The notes: generated by a model from the letters alone, not told the origin. A stretch of 64,000 nt of DNA from Cranoglanis bouderius (GCA_023630585.1 CM042558.1:16563300-16627299); one strand, 5' to 3'. Shown: positions 34,975 to 47,051, counted from the stretch's first letter. Made by a program: numbers and translations.

Positions 34975-35522
34975 GGAAGCCCGTGTCTGCCACGGAGAAA
35001 AAAAATAATAAACAAGGTAATTGCAGGTTTATATCTCAGCATTGTGGCTTTATAGCTCACAATTCTGACAATTGCAAGACCATATCCCACAACGTTGACT
35101 TTATTTCTTGCAGTTACGAGTTGACATCTCACAATCGTGACTTTATTTTTTTTTTTTACTCGCAATTTAGACATCCACTTAAAGCAGTACCTGAAATGTG
35201 ACTAACTTCAGGTAACGAGCGCGTGCTAGCATCTGGTCTTCCTTGTTGTTCTTACTAAATATGGCCTATTTATAGAGAATGATTGATGTTTTGTTGGTGC
35301 TTTCTTTGCAACTCATAAATGTCAAGTGGACGTCAGAATTGCGAGAGAAAAAAAAAAAAAAGTCAGAATTGTGAGATGTAAACTCGTAGTTGCGAGAAAT
35401 AACGTCAAAATTGTGCGATATAAACTCGCTGAATGACACTGAAATGTCAGAATTGCGAGATATAAAGCCGCAATTTTATTTATTTATTTATTTATTTTTC
35501 TCCGTGGCGGAAATGGACTTCC
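34975..35522. mobile_element. Foldback element with tandem-repeat arms
   Basis: The tip GGAAGCCCGTGTCTGCCACG is complemented at 35522 (GTGGCGGAAATGGACTTCC on the plus strand). Each arm is built of diverged units of about 21 bp like AATTCTGACTTTATATCTCGC, in opposite orientation on the two sides of a unique centre (35200-35325). No coding capacity. Confidence 0.8.
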
Positions 35523-37056
35523 ATAGATTTGCCTCTACAAAACTCAAATGCACAGCATCGTCTCCATCTACGCTACTCTAAACATAAATAAAATCTAAAT
35601 ATGAAGAACCACAGTAATATTTGCATCTACTGCCCTACAGGTTTGATATATCAGAGACCATGACACCCATCTGTTGGGGAAAAAAAACAAAAAAAACAGA
35701 CCACATGCCACAGGTATTTAATTAAGCACCATGGTAATGGTAATCTCTACCGTAGCACACTACTGTACAAACTTCCACTGAATTTTATTTTTTGGTTTAC
35801 ACCTTTTCGCTCTTACTTATTATGTCATCCGCGAAGCATGTTGAAAGCTGGACATGAAAAAAAAAAAAAGTGTTAATTTATAAACCTCTTACCTTAAGAA
35901 GTAAATCAAGAGCAGATTTAGAATATCATGGGAGCAGGTCATGGGGGAAAAAAAAGAAAGAAAGAAAGGGAAAAGGTTTTGTTAGGCAGGAGAAAGCTTT
36001 AATTATGTGAAGCTTACAGCTGTTTTCGTTCAACAGATTCAGCGTACTTGCTCGTACTTAAATCGTCATAATCATAACCTAATGTGAAGAGCATACAATT
36101 GTTTATGTATTGAATAATAAATAAGTTGGTGTGATGACGCAACAAATTTATAAAAAATTAAATAAATAAATCATTTAAAAAGCCTTTAGAGAATATAAAC
36201 AGGCACAGAGGGGCCAAAACTTTCTTTCATCAGGAAAACAAGATTCTGTGAATATTGATATCAGAATCGCCCCCAAACCCAACATGACCAATCTGTTTTC
36301 GGCAGATCGTGTTGTATGTCCTGAAGGATTATTATTATTATTATTATTATTATTACTACATGTAACGAATAAAACACTTCAGAAAGTGCTTCTATATGTC
36401 AAAGTTGATTCATTTCCTTTAACCGCATACCTTTATGTCAATGAGAACAGTGTTACATTTATTAAAGAAGCATTTTTTTTTTTTTTTTTTTATCCGTTTA
36501 CAGTAACATTTAATGCTGCTGATCTAGAAAATTCATCAACACCTTCTGACCAATCAGAATCGAGCGTTCATATTTTCGGCTGCTTCTGCAGAGGTAATCT
36601 TCACTCCAGTCTGCACATTCGAATTAAATTTAATTAGGATCTAATCGTGCAAATGGTTTATACAGTTTCAGCCAACATAAAGCAGCGTGGGTCCATATGA
36701 CACCAGTGGCTTTAGGAATTTTTTTTTTTTTTATAGGGAGTGTCCTGGGTGTTGTACGTAGCGTCTGCCCACGCTGCACTGCGTTCGGGTCTGTGGAAAT
36801 GGAGACTCGGCCGAGACATTTTCATGGCTTATCGCCTCCGTTTGCAGTCCCTGCGCGAGGATGATTGTGCATGTCAACGCTAACGCTAACGCAAACCATG
36901 TGTGCGAGAGATCGTGTGTGACGGGCAGACTGTGCGGCCGTCGCCCAACTAAAACACTTTGCAGCACTCGCAGGTTTTTGCTGACATTTTACTTGGAGTC
37001 AAGAGTGTAACACCCCCTTCCAAGCAGTGCTACTTTATGTCTCACACACACACTCA

Positions 37057-37093
<37 letters not shown>

Positions 37094-37790
37094 TCATCTT
37101 CTGAAAAAGGACAGAGACACATCTGAACGTCTGTAAGAGTTCATCTGAATTTCTGAAAATTGTAAAATCCATCAGGTAAAGTAATCCAGCGTGCATGTGT
37201 GTCGGTTTTGTTGCATTTAGGTCATAAATCTCGCAGGCATAAAGATCTTAAATTGTCAGTGGTGGCAGTGGAGCTCAGCAGGGGGGCGAGACTTTAATCC
37301 GTCATATAAATGACCACTGAATCCTGAGTCCTGACAGCTAACTGCTCCAGAGAGCTAAACGCAGATCCACAGGAATAAAAAAAAAAGAAGCAAGAGTTCC
37401 AACTTATTTTCGATGCGTTACGTGTTTCAGTTCTGTAGAGGTCCACTGAAGACCCCTGAGACCCATCACGCTACGGCTCCAACGGCACCCTGTGAACCGG
37501 TTACCACTGGCAATGCGAGAACGATTTTCTACAAACCTTCAGCTTGGACACAAACAGCGTCGAGCATTAATCCAGAGCCATACTTCACATTCTTACAAGT
37601 GTAAAGTGTAGGAAACGTGTAAAACGGCTCTCACGGTCCAGTACGGGACCCAGTATACACCACAAACCTCAAACTGATATTTTAAATCATTTTGCTTTGG
37701 TGCTACTTCTTTTCCCGCCTTATCAAGAGTTCCCAGGCTCAGACTTCGGAACCACAGCGACCGTGACCAGGATAAAGTTCTCACAGGTTT
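35523..37790. other. AT-rich intron with small repeats
   Basis: (ATT)n 36329-36355, T-run about 36474-36492, a MITE end at 36535-36570 (CTTCTGACCAATCAGAATCG), CA 37060-37089. No exon seen. Confidence 0.45.
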
Positions 37791-37794
37791 ACAC

Positions 37795-38540
37795 AGATCA
37801 TCCTGTTCAAAAGTTTACACCCCCGGCTCTTACTGTATTGTGTTGCCTACTTGAGCATGAGTGAATGTTTGCACCTTTTGTAATAGTTGTGTACGAGTCC
37901 CTCAGTTACATTTACGGCATTTGGCAGACGGCATTTGGCAGACGCCCTTATCCAGAGCGACTTACATTAATTTCATTTATACATCTGAGCAGTTGAGGGT
38001 TAAGGGCCTTGCTCAAGGGCCCAACAGTGGCGGCTTGGCGTTGCTGGGATTTGAACTCACGACCATCCGATCAGTAGCCCAACGTCTTAACAACTGAGCT
38101 ACCACTGCCCTCAGTCGTCCTCAGTGTGAAAAGATGGATCTCAACATCATATATCCGCTGATGGAAAGGGGTCAAATATGCAGGAGATGCTGGAAAAGCA
38201 AAGAATGTGCAGGACCTGGAGGATTTTTCTGAAGATCAGTGGGCAGTTTAACTGCTCAGGACAAACAAGGGACTCATGAACAACAATCACAGAACATAAA
38301 AACAGTCGTCGATCATCCAGGTAACGACACGCAGTATTAAGAATCAAGTGAATGTAAACTTTTGAACTGGTTCCTTTGTGTAAATCCAGTTATTATTGTG
38401 TCTTGTGGACTATATGTAAACATCTGTTATGTGACATAGCTTATTCAGGGCAGGATTGAATAATAAACGACATGCAATTCCACCCATCAAACAAAATTAG
38501 CAGATTCTGCAAGGCGTATGTAAACTTATGATCTCAACTG
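37795..38540. mobile_element. Non-autonomous Tc1-type element carrying a nested SINE
   Basis: The right end, complemented, reads CAGTTGAGATCATAAGTTTA and abuts TA (38541-38542). An inner direct repeat GTGAATGTAAACTTTTGAACTG lies at about 38350, and the left end GTTCAAAAGTTTACACCC at about 37806. This IR/DR arrangement suggests the Tc1 superfamily. No transposase trace. The SINE at 37907-38107 interrupts it. Confidence 0.65.
37907..38107 (-). mobile_element. tRNA-headed SINE, minus strand, with an 8-bp duplication
   Basis: On the minus strand it starts GCAGTGGTAGCTCAGTTGTT (A box) and has the B box GAGTTCAAATCCC, forming a near-complete tRNA-like head. The tail ends GGCATTTGGCAGACG ... TAAATGTAA. 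The bases CCCTCAGT occur on both sides (37899-37906 and 38108-38115), a likely target duplication. It also contains a short local duplication, GGCATTTGGCAGACG twice (37917-37946). Confidence 0.82.
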
Positions 38541-38952
38541 TAAATGTTGAGTTTCACGCACACCCCTGTGGTACCAAACTGAAGATATCTTGCTGATGAA
38601 CTACGTTTGAAATTGTGTCATTTTTCCCATTGCATCAACTATTCCTTAGAAGTTTGGCCTCAGGAAGCTCTAGCACAAGTCACAACTCCGAATCCACATC
38701 ACCACCCATCTACCGCTAAACAGTAACGGACAAACCGTTTGTTTATCAGTGTGTAATCACAGTCTCACAATAGGACGGAACGCATACACCCTTGTTTACT
38801 CGTCCCTGCTTCATCGTCCTGAGGTCACATGCTTCACATGCCAGCTGCCAGCTCCACCCATCAGACGAGCTCTGAGAGGAAATGGTGTGTTATCTCTCTC
38901 TCTGGCACGCCGCCCATCCTGCTACATATCCTTGTATCATGACCTTAATGAT

Positions 38953-38954
<2 letters not shown>

Positions 38955-39014
<60 letters not shown>

Positions 39015-39020
39015 AGAGAG
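38955..39020. repeat. (CA)n(GA)n compound microsatellite
   Basis: About 28 CA units followed by five GA units. Confidence 0.96.
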
Positions 39021-40644
39021 GATGTACCAGAGATGTACGCCACCCTTTCATATCAGATATCAGCCACGGAGAAAGGGATATCCTCGACACAAAGGCTGTT
39101 CTATAGAGGAGATCTCATCGCCAGGGACAGCTGCACGTACCACACGCCAATTATACAAGCTCCGAAAACCTTCAGATGCTGTTACGTTCAACAATTACAG
39201 CCAGACTCATTGTTCTCTAAAGTTTACGTCTTAAAACGGGGGGTTAGATCACATTAACCCTTACACCAATTATAGCCACATAATTCACAATGAACCAGAG
39301 TCTATGGTTGGTGTAGAAATATCGGCGCTTCAGGATTTACACGCAATCTTGTAGAGTTTGCCGGTGTTCAAAGACTCAGATCTGGACAGATCCGATCACC
39401 GACCGATAAAAATGTTCATGTAGGGATGAAAATTTTAAAGAGAGGTAAGTAGGCGGGGCTGCATGAAGAAAAATCGTATCGTGAAGATCGCCTGCTACAT
39501 TCTGCAAACGTAATTAAAACAAGCAATTTAAACTCTAAAGTGCAGTAATCCATGCAAATGATATGTTTTGAAGTCGATCAACTCGAGGTTTACATTAGCT
39601 AGTCTTCTTTATGCGTACATTTACACACACTCAGGAGCGCGTGTAGGATACGGACGTTTTTTCCGAATTTATGGGATTTTCATGAATACCAAACTGCTTG
39701 TGTAAAAGCTCGTACGAACAATTTCATGCATAAATCCGTTTGTATTTGGGATAGTGATGCAACAGCTAAAACCTAGAACCAATCGAGTGGGACATCCATG
39801 GTTGTTTTTCTCGCATGGTTTCCCAGTAACTATGATAAAACCGCGTGTGATCTACAATCGGAAAGTGTAAGACGGCCAGGCTTTACATAATCGGTTAAAA
39901 ACTTGAAAGGTCACATAGTACGTCCAAAGCTTCATTCATTGATTGTTTTGTTTTTTTTTTTATAATGATTTATATTTCCTTATTTGGACCACGTCTTAAC
40001 TCTACACTATACGCTTCATCCTTTATGTGGAGCCCTGTGAGATTTGAATGGAAATGAAAGGCACTATAAAAGAAAAGAACGTTTATTATTATTAGTCACT
40101 CTGCTCCATCGAGCGTCCGATCCCTCCGGATGAAATCCCACGCGCGCCAACTTCCAAACCTGGCACTTCAAGATCTCACAAAATGGAGCCTAAAAAGTCC
40201 ACAAGACCTTTCGTGTCTATTAGAGAGCAGCACTAACACGGTTTAAAAAGCTAAGACACACATCTCTTGACAGTAAAATGAAATGGCACGCAACGAACGC
40301 TTGTGGCAGTTCTTCAGCTGACCAAGTGTCTTTTCTCGCTCTACTGATTACGCTCAAAACAAATTAGCTCTTAATTAGCTTTAAATTAAAGTGACGGTAC
40401 AGTCCACTGATGAGCCCAAAGGATTTCTGACCAAAAAATTAATTAAATAAATCAATCAATCAATCAATCAGCAGGCAAAATAGTATTTTAAACAGTTCAA
40501 AACCAATAACCAGTGAGTGAAACTTTGTTTTCAACTCCTTTCTCACTCTCGATGCTAATCAGAGGAGGACCAGCATGACAGTGAAAGCAAATCTGAATCA
40601 GTTTCATTGAAAATAATCAACCGAGTTGATTGGAGTTTCTCGTA
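39021..40644. other. Unique sequence
   Basis: No exon or transposon recognised. An (AATC)n run lies at about 40448-40470. Confidence 0.4.
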
Positions 40645-41376
40645 AAAGGGGTCATATATGATGCTTTTTAATGTTTTCCTTTGCCTTTAGTGTGTAATGT
40701 ATCTGTTTGTGCATGTATAAGATCTGCAAAGTTACAAAGCTCATAGTCTCCCACAAAGGGATTTATTCTATCTAACAGAGAACACTGCTCCAGACCTTCC
40801 TAAAACGCCTCCATCCGAGTCCAGATATTGCTTCCGCAAACACAAACAATTTTTTATGCTGTCGCTTCAGGACATAAAGCTGTTACAGTGAAGAAGACAG
40901 ACTAAACAGTTATAACATCGTATCTGAAAGGTGAGAGAGTTACGGAATAAAAACTTGCCACTGTGAAACGTTCTGCTCAAGTCGTGCTCGCAAAGCTGGT
41001 CCCGACTGATCTGCTGGATCGTCCGCATTTTCCAGAATCTGACTTCGGACTCGAACTGACAGTATTAACTGTGTTTATAATTGCTTTAGAAGCCTTGGAA
41101 GCTGAACCTCGCGATTACGGTAAGGGGCGTTACATTTCCTACACACGCTTGAGGTTTTTTGACCAATCGGAGCACTCTGGGCTTTTCGTAAGGAGGGGCT
41201 TCGGAGAAACCGGAACTCAGTCAGAGCGTTTCAGACAGACTGGGAATAGACGTACTGCAATAATGTACGGTATGTGAAAAATAATGTGCTATTTGAACAT
41301 TAAAGTATGTTAACCTATTCTATTACATCCAATAAACAAAAATAATGAACTTTTAAAACCATCGTATGACCCCTTT
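40645..41376. mobile_element. 732-bp MITE with AAAGGGGTCATA ends
   Basis: Left end AAAGGGGTCATATATGATGC; right end, complemented, AAAGGGGTCATACGATGG. The interior has GACCAATCGGAGCACTCTGG and AACCTATTCTATTACATCCAA, vocabulary of a very common teleost non-autonomous DNA transposon. The 104-codon frame at 40963 has no known relative. Confidence 0.75.
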
Positions 41377-41906
41377 GAAGAGCTTCAGCACTAACGTCAT
41401 ACTAAATACCAAGTCTGCTAAACGCGGGAGAGAGTGGACATCATGTTAAAGCCGTGTACAAAACAAAACACACTTTACAACAGTCTTACACAGAAGCTGC
41501 TATACTGTTCTACTATTGGGTGGAAATATCATGTTCACTCCTATTAGTCCATGGAAAAAGTAAACAAGCTCACTCAAGTGTGCATACAAAAACTTGCTTA
41601 AAACTTTCTGAGCATCACATCCAGCATTTTTTTTTCTTTTTTCCCATTTGTTCCTCGGTTCAAATCTGCGTAACACATCACACTTCTAACGGTGCTACAG
41701 CTCGGCCCTTTAGGATTTGCAGAAAAATGCTGCAACCCAAAAAACACATGCTATAGGGATGCTTTTACAAACGTTTTTTTTTTTTTTTTTCTTATGTTAC
41801 ATCATCAACCTGTGCCTGCACGTTACTACTACAACTATATGTTGGAAACTGCGCTCGTAAAAACTCTTTGATTATGTTTGTGGATGGTGGACGAAGCCTG
41901 AAGGTC

Positions 41907-41941
<35 letters not shown>

Positions 41942-42734
41942 CGACTCGCAGCGAAAACTGGTTTCTTGTCAAAAGTGAAATGCTAGCTGCGCCACCTGCT
42001 GATAAATGTTACTATGGCAACCAGTAGTAGGAACGCCTACTGGCGACTTCATAGTACAGCGACTGGCGACTTGCAGCGATAAAATCACTACGTGTGAACG
42101 CGCCTTCAGACACCACTCTCACCCCAGCGAGATTGCGGTGTTCTCGCCTAAAGAACCTCACTGATGCGGGAAAACACACACCAGGGTTCAACATATTGCC
42201 GCTGCTGTACGAGTGAAATCCGATACCCACACACAGAGCTCTTTTATTAATAGCGGTTACATTATTTCAAAGAAATCAAATTCATTTTCCTTTGACGGTG
42301 TACGTTTCACTCCGTCTGTCAGTGGAAAAAAAAAACACTCCTTTCTGCAGAGTCGGGACCTCTGGTTTTTACCGAGATGCTATTACTGTCTATCTTATAA
42401 GCTTTCGTTTTTATGAAGCGTGCTGTTTCATATCTTAGCATAATGAGCGAGAGCGTGTGTTTATTCATGCAAGAAGGGAAAAAAAACGAAGACAAAATGA
42501 AATCTGGAATGTGTTTCGCAGAAAGTAAGAACAGAGACGTTCCTGCTAGCTATAAAGCCCCTATTTATTTGTTCCTCTGGCAGAAGAGTACAGTTTGGAA
42601 ACTGCAGGTCTCGTTTAGATTAAACAAAGATGCCAAGACACACACATGTACACACACACACACACCAAAAAACATTAAAAATAAATTAATTAATAAATAA
42701 AAAACAACAATTGGGGATCTACAGGATATGACAC
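41377..42734. other. Unique sequence with simple repeats
   Basis: CA 41911-41939, T-runs near 41775-41790. No exon seen. Confidence 0.4.
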
Positions 42735-43575
42735 ATTCACGCTGCTGAATTCTTAAATCTGATTGGTCAGAAGGTATTAAGTAAACGTTTTTTTTTGTTT
42801 TTTTCTACAACGAAAACAATTAACGCAAATGTACTATGGAATTAAATTTGCGCCAAAAGTATCGAACGTAACTTTTCAAGAAACGAACGAACAAACAGCA
42901 TTCTTTGTTAACAGTTTTCCAAGCTTCCTTTTCACTAATCGTGGTTTATGAACGCGCCGCCAGAGTTTTCGTTTACACCCCGCAAGTTTACGTTCGCCAT
43001 TCTGCCACAAACCTCACGTGGGTGGGGCTTAACAGCGATTTACTCTTTTTCATTCGCAAATCATTTGGATCGACAGCTCGAGTGTCCAGCTGAGGAGGAG
43101 GTGAGGATGATGACGTTGAGGATGACCACGACGATACTCCACGCCGCTTCTAAGAGCTCATCTCAAAAAAATTGTGGCTTGGCGAACGTAAACCTGCGGG
43201 GTGTAAACGAAAACTCCGGCAGCGCGTTCATAAACCACGATTAGTGAAAACGAAGCTTGGAAAACTGTTAAAGAATGCTGTTTATCTGAAGCGAGTGTTA
43301 CATGTTCTTCATGTTCCGAGCTCACTGTTTTCAGTTTTCAGAGTTTTCCTCTCTCTCATTGTATATTTTTGTTCGTTTCTTGAAAAGTTACGTTCAATAC
43401 TTTTGACACAAAATTAATTCCATATTATTAATGACGAGTGTCATTATTTATGTTTTATTACAATGCATGTTAAACTTTTAGGTATAAGAGGAATAAAACA
43501 CTTTGAGGCATGCAGTTACTGGAAGATAATCAACTTCAAGGTTGGTAATAGTAACTCCGCCGCATCACCACACTG
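42735..43575. mobile_element. Palindromic MITE copy split by a foldback insertion
   Basis: The left end GCTGAATTCTTAAATCTGATTGGTCAGAAGG and the right end GGTATAAGAGGAATAAAACA plus GATAATCAACTTCAAGG are the two ends of the family at 26806 and 29350, in reverse orientation. The middle is occupied by the foldback 42835-43424. Confidence 0.6.
42835..43424. mobile_element. Foldback element with arms of about 175 bp
   Basis: The left arm 42835-43010 (TATGGAATTAAATTTG ... TTTACGTTCGCCA) pairs at roughly 90-95% with the right arm 43172-43424, which carries an extra 84-bp block (about 43284-43367). The central loop is 161 bp (43011-43171) and unique. The strongest match is TTCACTAATCGTGGTTTATG with its complement. 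Confidence 0.88.
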
Positions 43576-43692
43576 AGGCCGACCTCTGAAACCTCCATTC
43601 AAAAATGTTCACTAATAGATTACTGGAGTTCTCCCGTGAAGACCTGACGATCGCTCGTCTATCAGAGTGGGCTTTTAGAAACCCTTTTTGGA

Positions 43693-43697
<5 letters not shown>

Positions 43698-43763
<66 letters not shown>
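43698..43763. repeat. (GT)n microsatellite
   Basis: About 32 GT units. Confidence 0.97.
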
Positions 43764-43764
<1 letters not shown>

Positions 43765-44280
43765 TTGGACTGGTGGAGAAATGTTTTTGGCAGGTAAGGG
43801 CATTCTTTTCGGCAGGATGCGTTCGCGTTTTTACGGTCTTTAGAGCAGAACGGGGCTGCGTGCGCTCCGAGAAACGGTTCAGGAACATCTACAGAGCTGT
43901 GTGATGCAGGAGTTGGGAACGCTTTCACTTTTTTTTTTTTTTTTTTTTAAAACTCTTCTGTTTGCGAAGGCGAGGTGTGTGAGCGAGTCCATTAACGAGC
44001 TAATGAAGTGTGTGTGGTCTGCTTTGGTTACATCACTCACTGCGTTCCATCGACTACAAACTGCACTGCACATGGCCTGCAACTTTAACCCTTTATATCC
44101 CTCAGTGTGTGTGTTGTGTGTCTGTGTGTGTGAGAGAGAGAGAGATCAGCCTGAATGAATTTAAACACCCCCAACAAACACACTGATGATGCTCACACAC
44201 ATTTGGTTGCAGAGGCAGAGCTGCTGTAGGGAATTACTTTCAGACACAGTCACTGATATTTAAAAGTACCTCAGTCTGAG

Positions 44281-45044
44281 GAAAAAAGGGAGAGAGACTG
44301 TATAAAGTGATTAGATCAAGAAAAGGAGAAAAGGATACAGATGTTGAAAAGAAAAGATGGAAAATCAGGGTGAGAGACGGAGAGAAAAGTGAGACATGGA
44401 GAAAAGAAAAGAAAAAAGAAAGAGGGATTGAGAAAAGGAGAGACGGAAAGTCGGGGTGAGAGATGGAGAGAAAAGTGAAACATGGAGAAAAAGAGCCAGG
44501 GGTGCAGAAAAGAAGACAGAGACAGGGAAAAGGAGAGGAGGATTAAAAAAGAGGGACTGAGAAAAGGGGAGATGGAAAGTCAGCGCAGGAGATGGAGAGA
44601 AGAGTGAGAGATGTAGGAAAAGACAGATACAGAGAAAAACAGTAAGAGAGAAATAGAGCTAGAGAAAAGCAAGAATAGAGAAAGGGAGAGATGGAATGTC
44701 TGAGATTGAGGAAAAAAGTGAGGGATGGAGTAAAGAAGTGAGTTGGAGAAAAGGTGGGGGGGGGAAGAAAGAGGAAAAGAGAGGGAGGAAAAGAGATTGA
44801 GAATAAAGTGAGAGATGGAGGAGAATCGACAGAGATGGAGAAAAGGAAGATGGGAAGCCAGAAAATGGGGAACTAGGGAGAATGAATGAGAAAAAGAGAG
44901 ATGGAGAAAAAAGAGCAAGAGCAGGTGATGGAGCAGTGAAATGAAAAGATGGAGAAGGGACAGTAAAACAGATGGACAAGGGAGAGAGGGAGAGAGGGCG
45001 AGTATGTGAGAATGATCAGTGGGTGTGTGGATGTGTGAGAGGGA

Positions 45045-45088
<44 letters not shown>

Positions 45089-45090
45089 TC
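44281..45090. repeat. Polypurine minisatellite ending in (GA)n
   Basis: About 800 bp of almost pure A/G on the plus strand. A module with AGATGGAAAGTCAGGGTGAG and AGATGGAGAGAAAAGTGAGA recurs at about 44355, 44450, 44570 and 44689 (spacing 95-120 bp). It ends in (GA)n at 45049-45086. The 275-codon minus-strand frame (Ser/Leu/Phe/Pro-rich) is a composition artefact. Confidence 0.88.
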
Positions 45091-45790
45091 AGACTGCAAT
45101 AAAATCCGATTAAAAACACTATTTTAAAAAAAGGGAAATTTCCATGAGTCGACAGGAAGTGTGCAGAGCTCTCGGGGTGCGTCTTGGTTTTTGGCTGGGT
45201 TTGAGGGAGCGACAGGACAAGTGCAAATTGAACCAGGACCACACAACGGCCTGGCTGTGTCCCAAACGACCAAACGCCCAGCTGACGAGGGCAGATGCTG
45301 CTGGAGACATGACGATGAGTGTGTGGTTCTATCTGGAGGCATTTTTTTTTCCTCTCAAATTGCCCTTCATTCCTCTCCAAACTTGTCCATTTTACTGAAA
45401 TCAACACAAATGGGGTCTTTTATCTGTCCAACACACTGAGCTGGTCTGTGCTGAGAACATTTTACATCATAACAATGTCATTAAAAACATGGCCGCAGTT
45501 TAATGGCATAGCCGCTGAGAAGTTTAACGAGTCACGAGGGGAAAACGCCGATTCGAAGGCTTTCAATCGATTAACTGTGTCAGTAAACAAAGCGTACTTG
45601 TGTGTTCTTCGTACAGACCCCGAGGCATCGCATGGCATCTGTTTCTGCTTCGAGCTGCGATCAGAGCAAACACAATGCTCTCTCGCACACACACGTACAC
45701 ACACAAAGACCAAATAACGCAAAAGATAATGTTTTATTTGCTAGATCATTAAATCGTCAATTTGTACTGAAAGTGAAAATAAAAAGGTAA
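45091..45790. other. Unique sequence
   Basis: Non-repetitive, no exon recognised. Overlapping open frames of 62-132 codons on both strands without family resemblance. Confidence 0.4.
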
Positions 45791-47051
45791 CAATAATTAA
45801 AGCTGCGAGCAGCATTTTCCGGGGCCAAGCACCCAGAATCGGTGAGCCGCACATTCACAGAAGTGCCACAAAAGTTCCATAAGCAATCACGGGAAAGCAG
45901 AGCCAAAACTATAGGCAAAGGGATTCAAGAATGATTTGTAGCTTTGATAACTTTTCATTCAGACAATGATGTGAGCCAAATTTGGTGAAGATTGGACAAT
46001 ATTTGGAGGAGGAGTAGCAAAAATGGCACTTCGATGGAAGCATTTTATAGCATGTTATTGCTACTTGGCACAATGTGTTGCATAGCCTAAGGGCATGGTC
46101 CTGAAGATGCCTACCAAGATTTGTGTCAGCGTGCAAAGTCGTCGTTGAGAAACTGGTTTTCCAGGTTCACCGTCAGATTCACTGGCCCATTACAGACAAA
46201 CTGTTTGGAGTATTCCAAATTCTGAAGATGATGTATGCCAAAGTTGGTGATGATTGGACAAAATTTGTAAGAGGAGTAGTGAAAAAAACAGTTTTTCACA
46301 AAATCCAAGATGGTCGACAGGAAGTACACTTGAATTTCAGATCTTGGTGTGTGTTCACTTCAACATAGTACATGGAATTACAGGAAAAAAGAACTGTGAA
46401 TTTAGTACAAATTCTTCAAATGATATGAGGGGAAAAAAATGCAAGTAATTACAGTTCTTGACCACAAAGTGGCACAGTCACAAATGTTCTTGGGTACATT
46501 CAGGGTGTGGCCCTGAAGATATTTATGAACTTTCGTGATGATACGTGGATGCATTGCTGAGATACCCTCTCACATCCGGTTTTTTCCCCATTTCCCAGCG
46601 TGTTACTTGAGAACGGTTTTGAATATCAAAATTCCTTTGTTCAGACAAATCTCAAGATGGTGTGAGCCAAATTTGGTGACGGTTGGACAAAATCTGTAGG
46701 AAGAGTAGTGTTTTTTACAAAATCCAAGATGCCAGAAAAATGGTGGCGTTGGACTCGTCTTGACCCATGGAATCCAAGGATGCCTAACGTTTACATTTTG
46801 GACACATGGTTCAAAATTACCATAAACATACTTCCAAATTTGATGTGTTGGTGGCGCTAAAGCGTTTGCAGCACTTGGCCCAAATTTGGCCAGAATGTTC
46901 TTTAGACCCTCCCCAATCTGTGTGTGTGTGCCAAATATCGTTTTTACCAGACAGTTCTATGGGCTGCCATAGACACCCTAGCCAGAAGAAGAAGAGGTAG
47001 AGTAACTATAGGTTGCCTACACACCTTCAGTGCTTGGCCCCCTAATTGTTG
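45791..47051. mobile_element. 1.26-kb interspersed repeat, AGCTGCGAGCAGC family
   Basis: Left end CAATAATTAAAGCTGCGAGC then AGCATTTTCCGGGGCCAAGCAC; right end GTGCTTGGCCCCCTAATTGTTG. GGGGCCAAGCAC and CAA(T/C)AATT are inverted at the two ends, and GCTGCGAGCAGC is a small hairpin near the left tip. Three diverged internal modules share CCAAATTTGGTGA(A/C)G, TTGGACAAAAT and AGGAGTAG (about 45930-46025, 46205-46325, 46625-46745). No conserved protein. Superfamily unassigned. Confidence 0.75.

Noticed and set aside
38035..38109. tRNA gene on the minus strand
   Set aside because: Near-complete tRNA-like head but joined to a SINE body and inserted in a transposon.
44580..45407. 275-codon minus-strand open frame
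   Set aside because: It reads the complement of the polypurine minisatellite, so it is only Ser/Leu/Phe/Pro runs without domain features.
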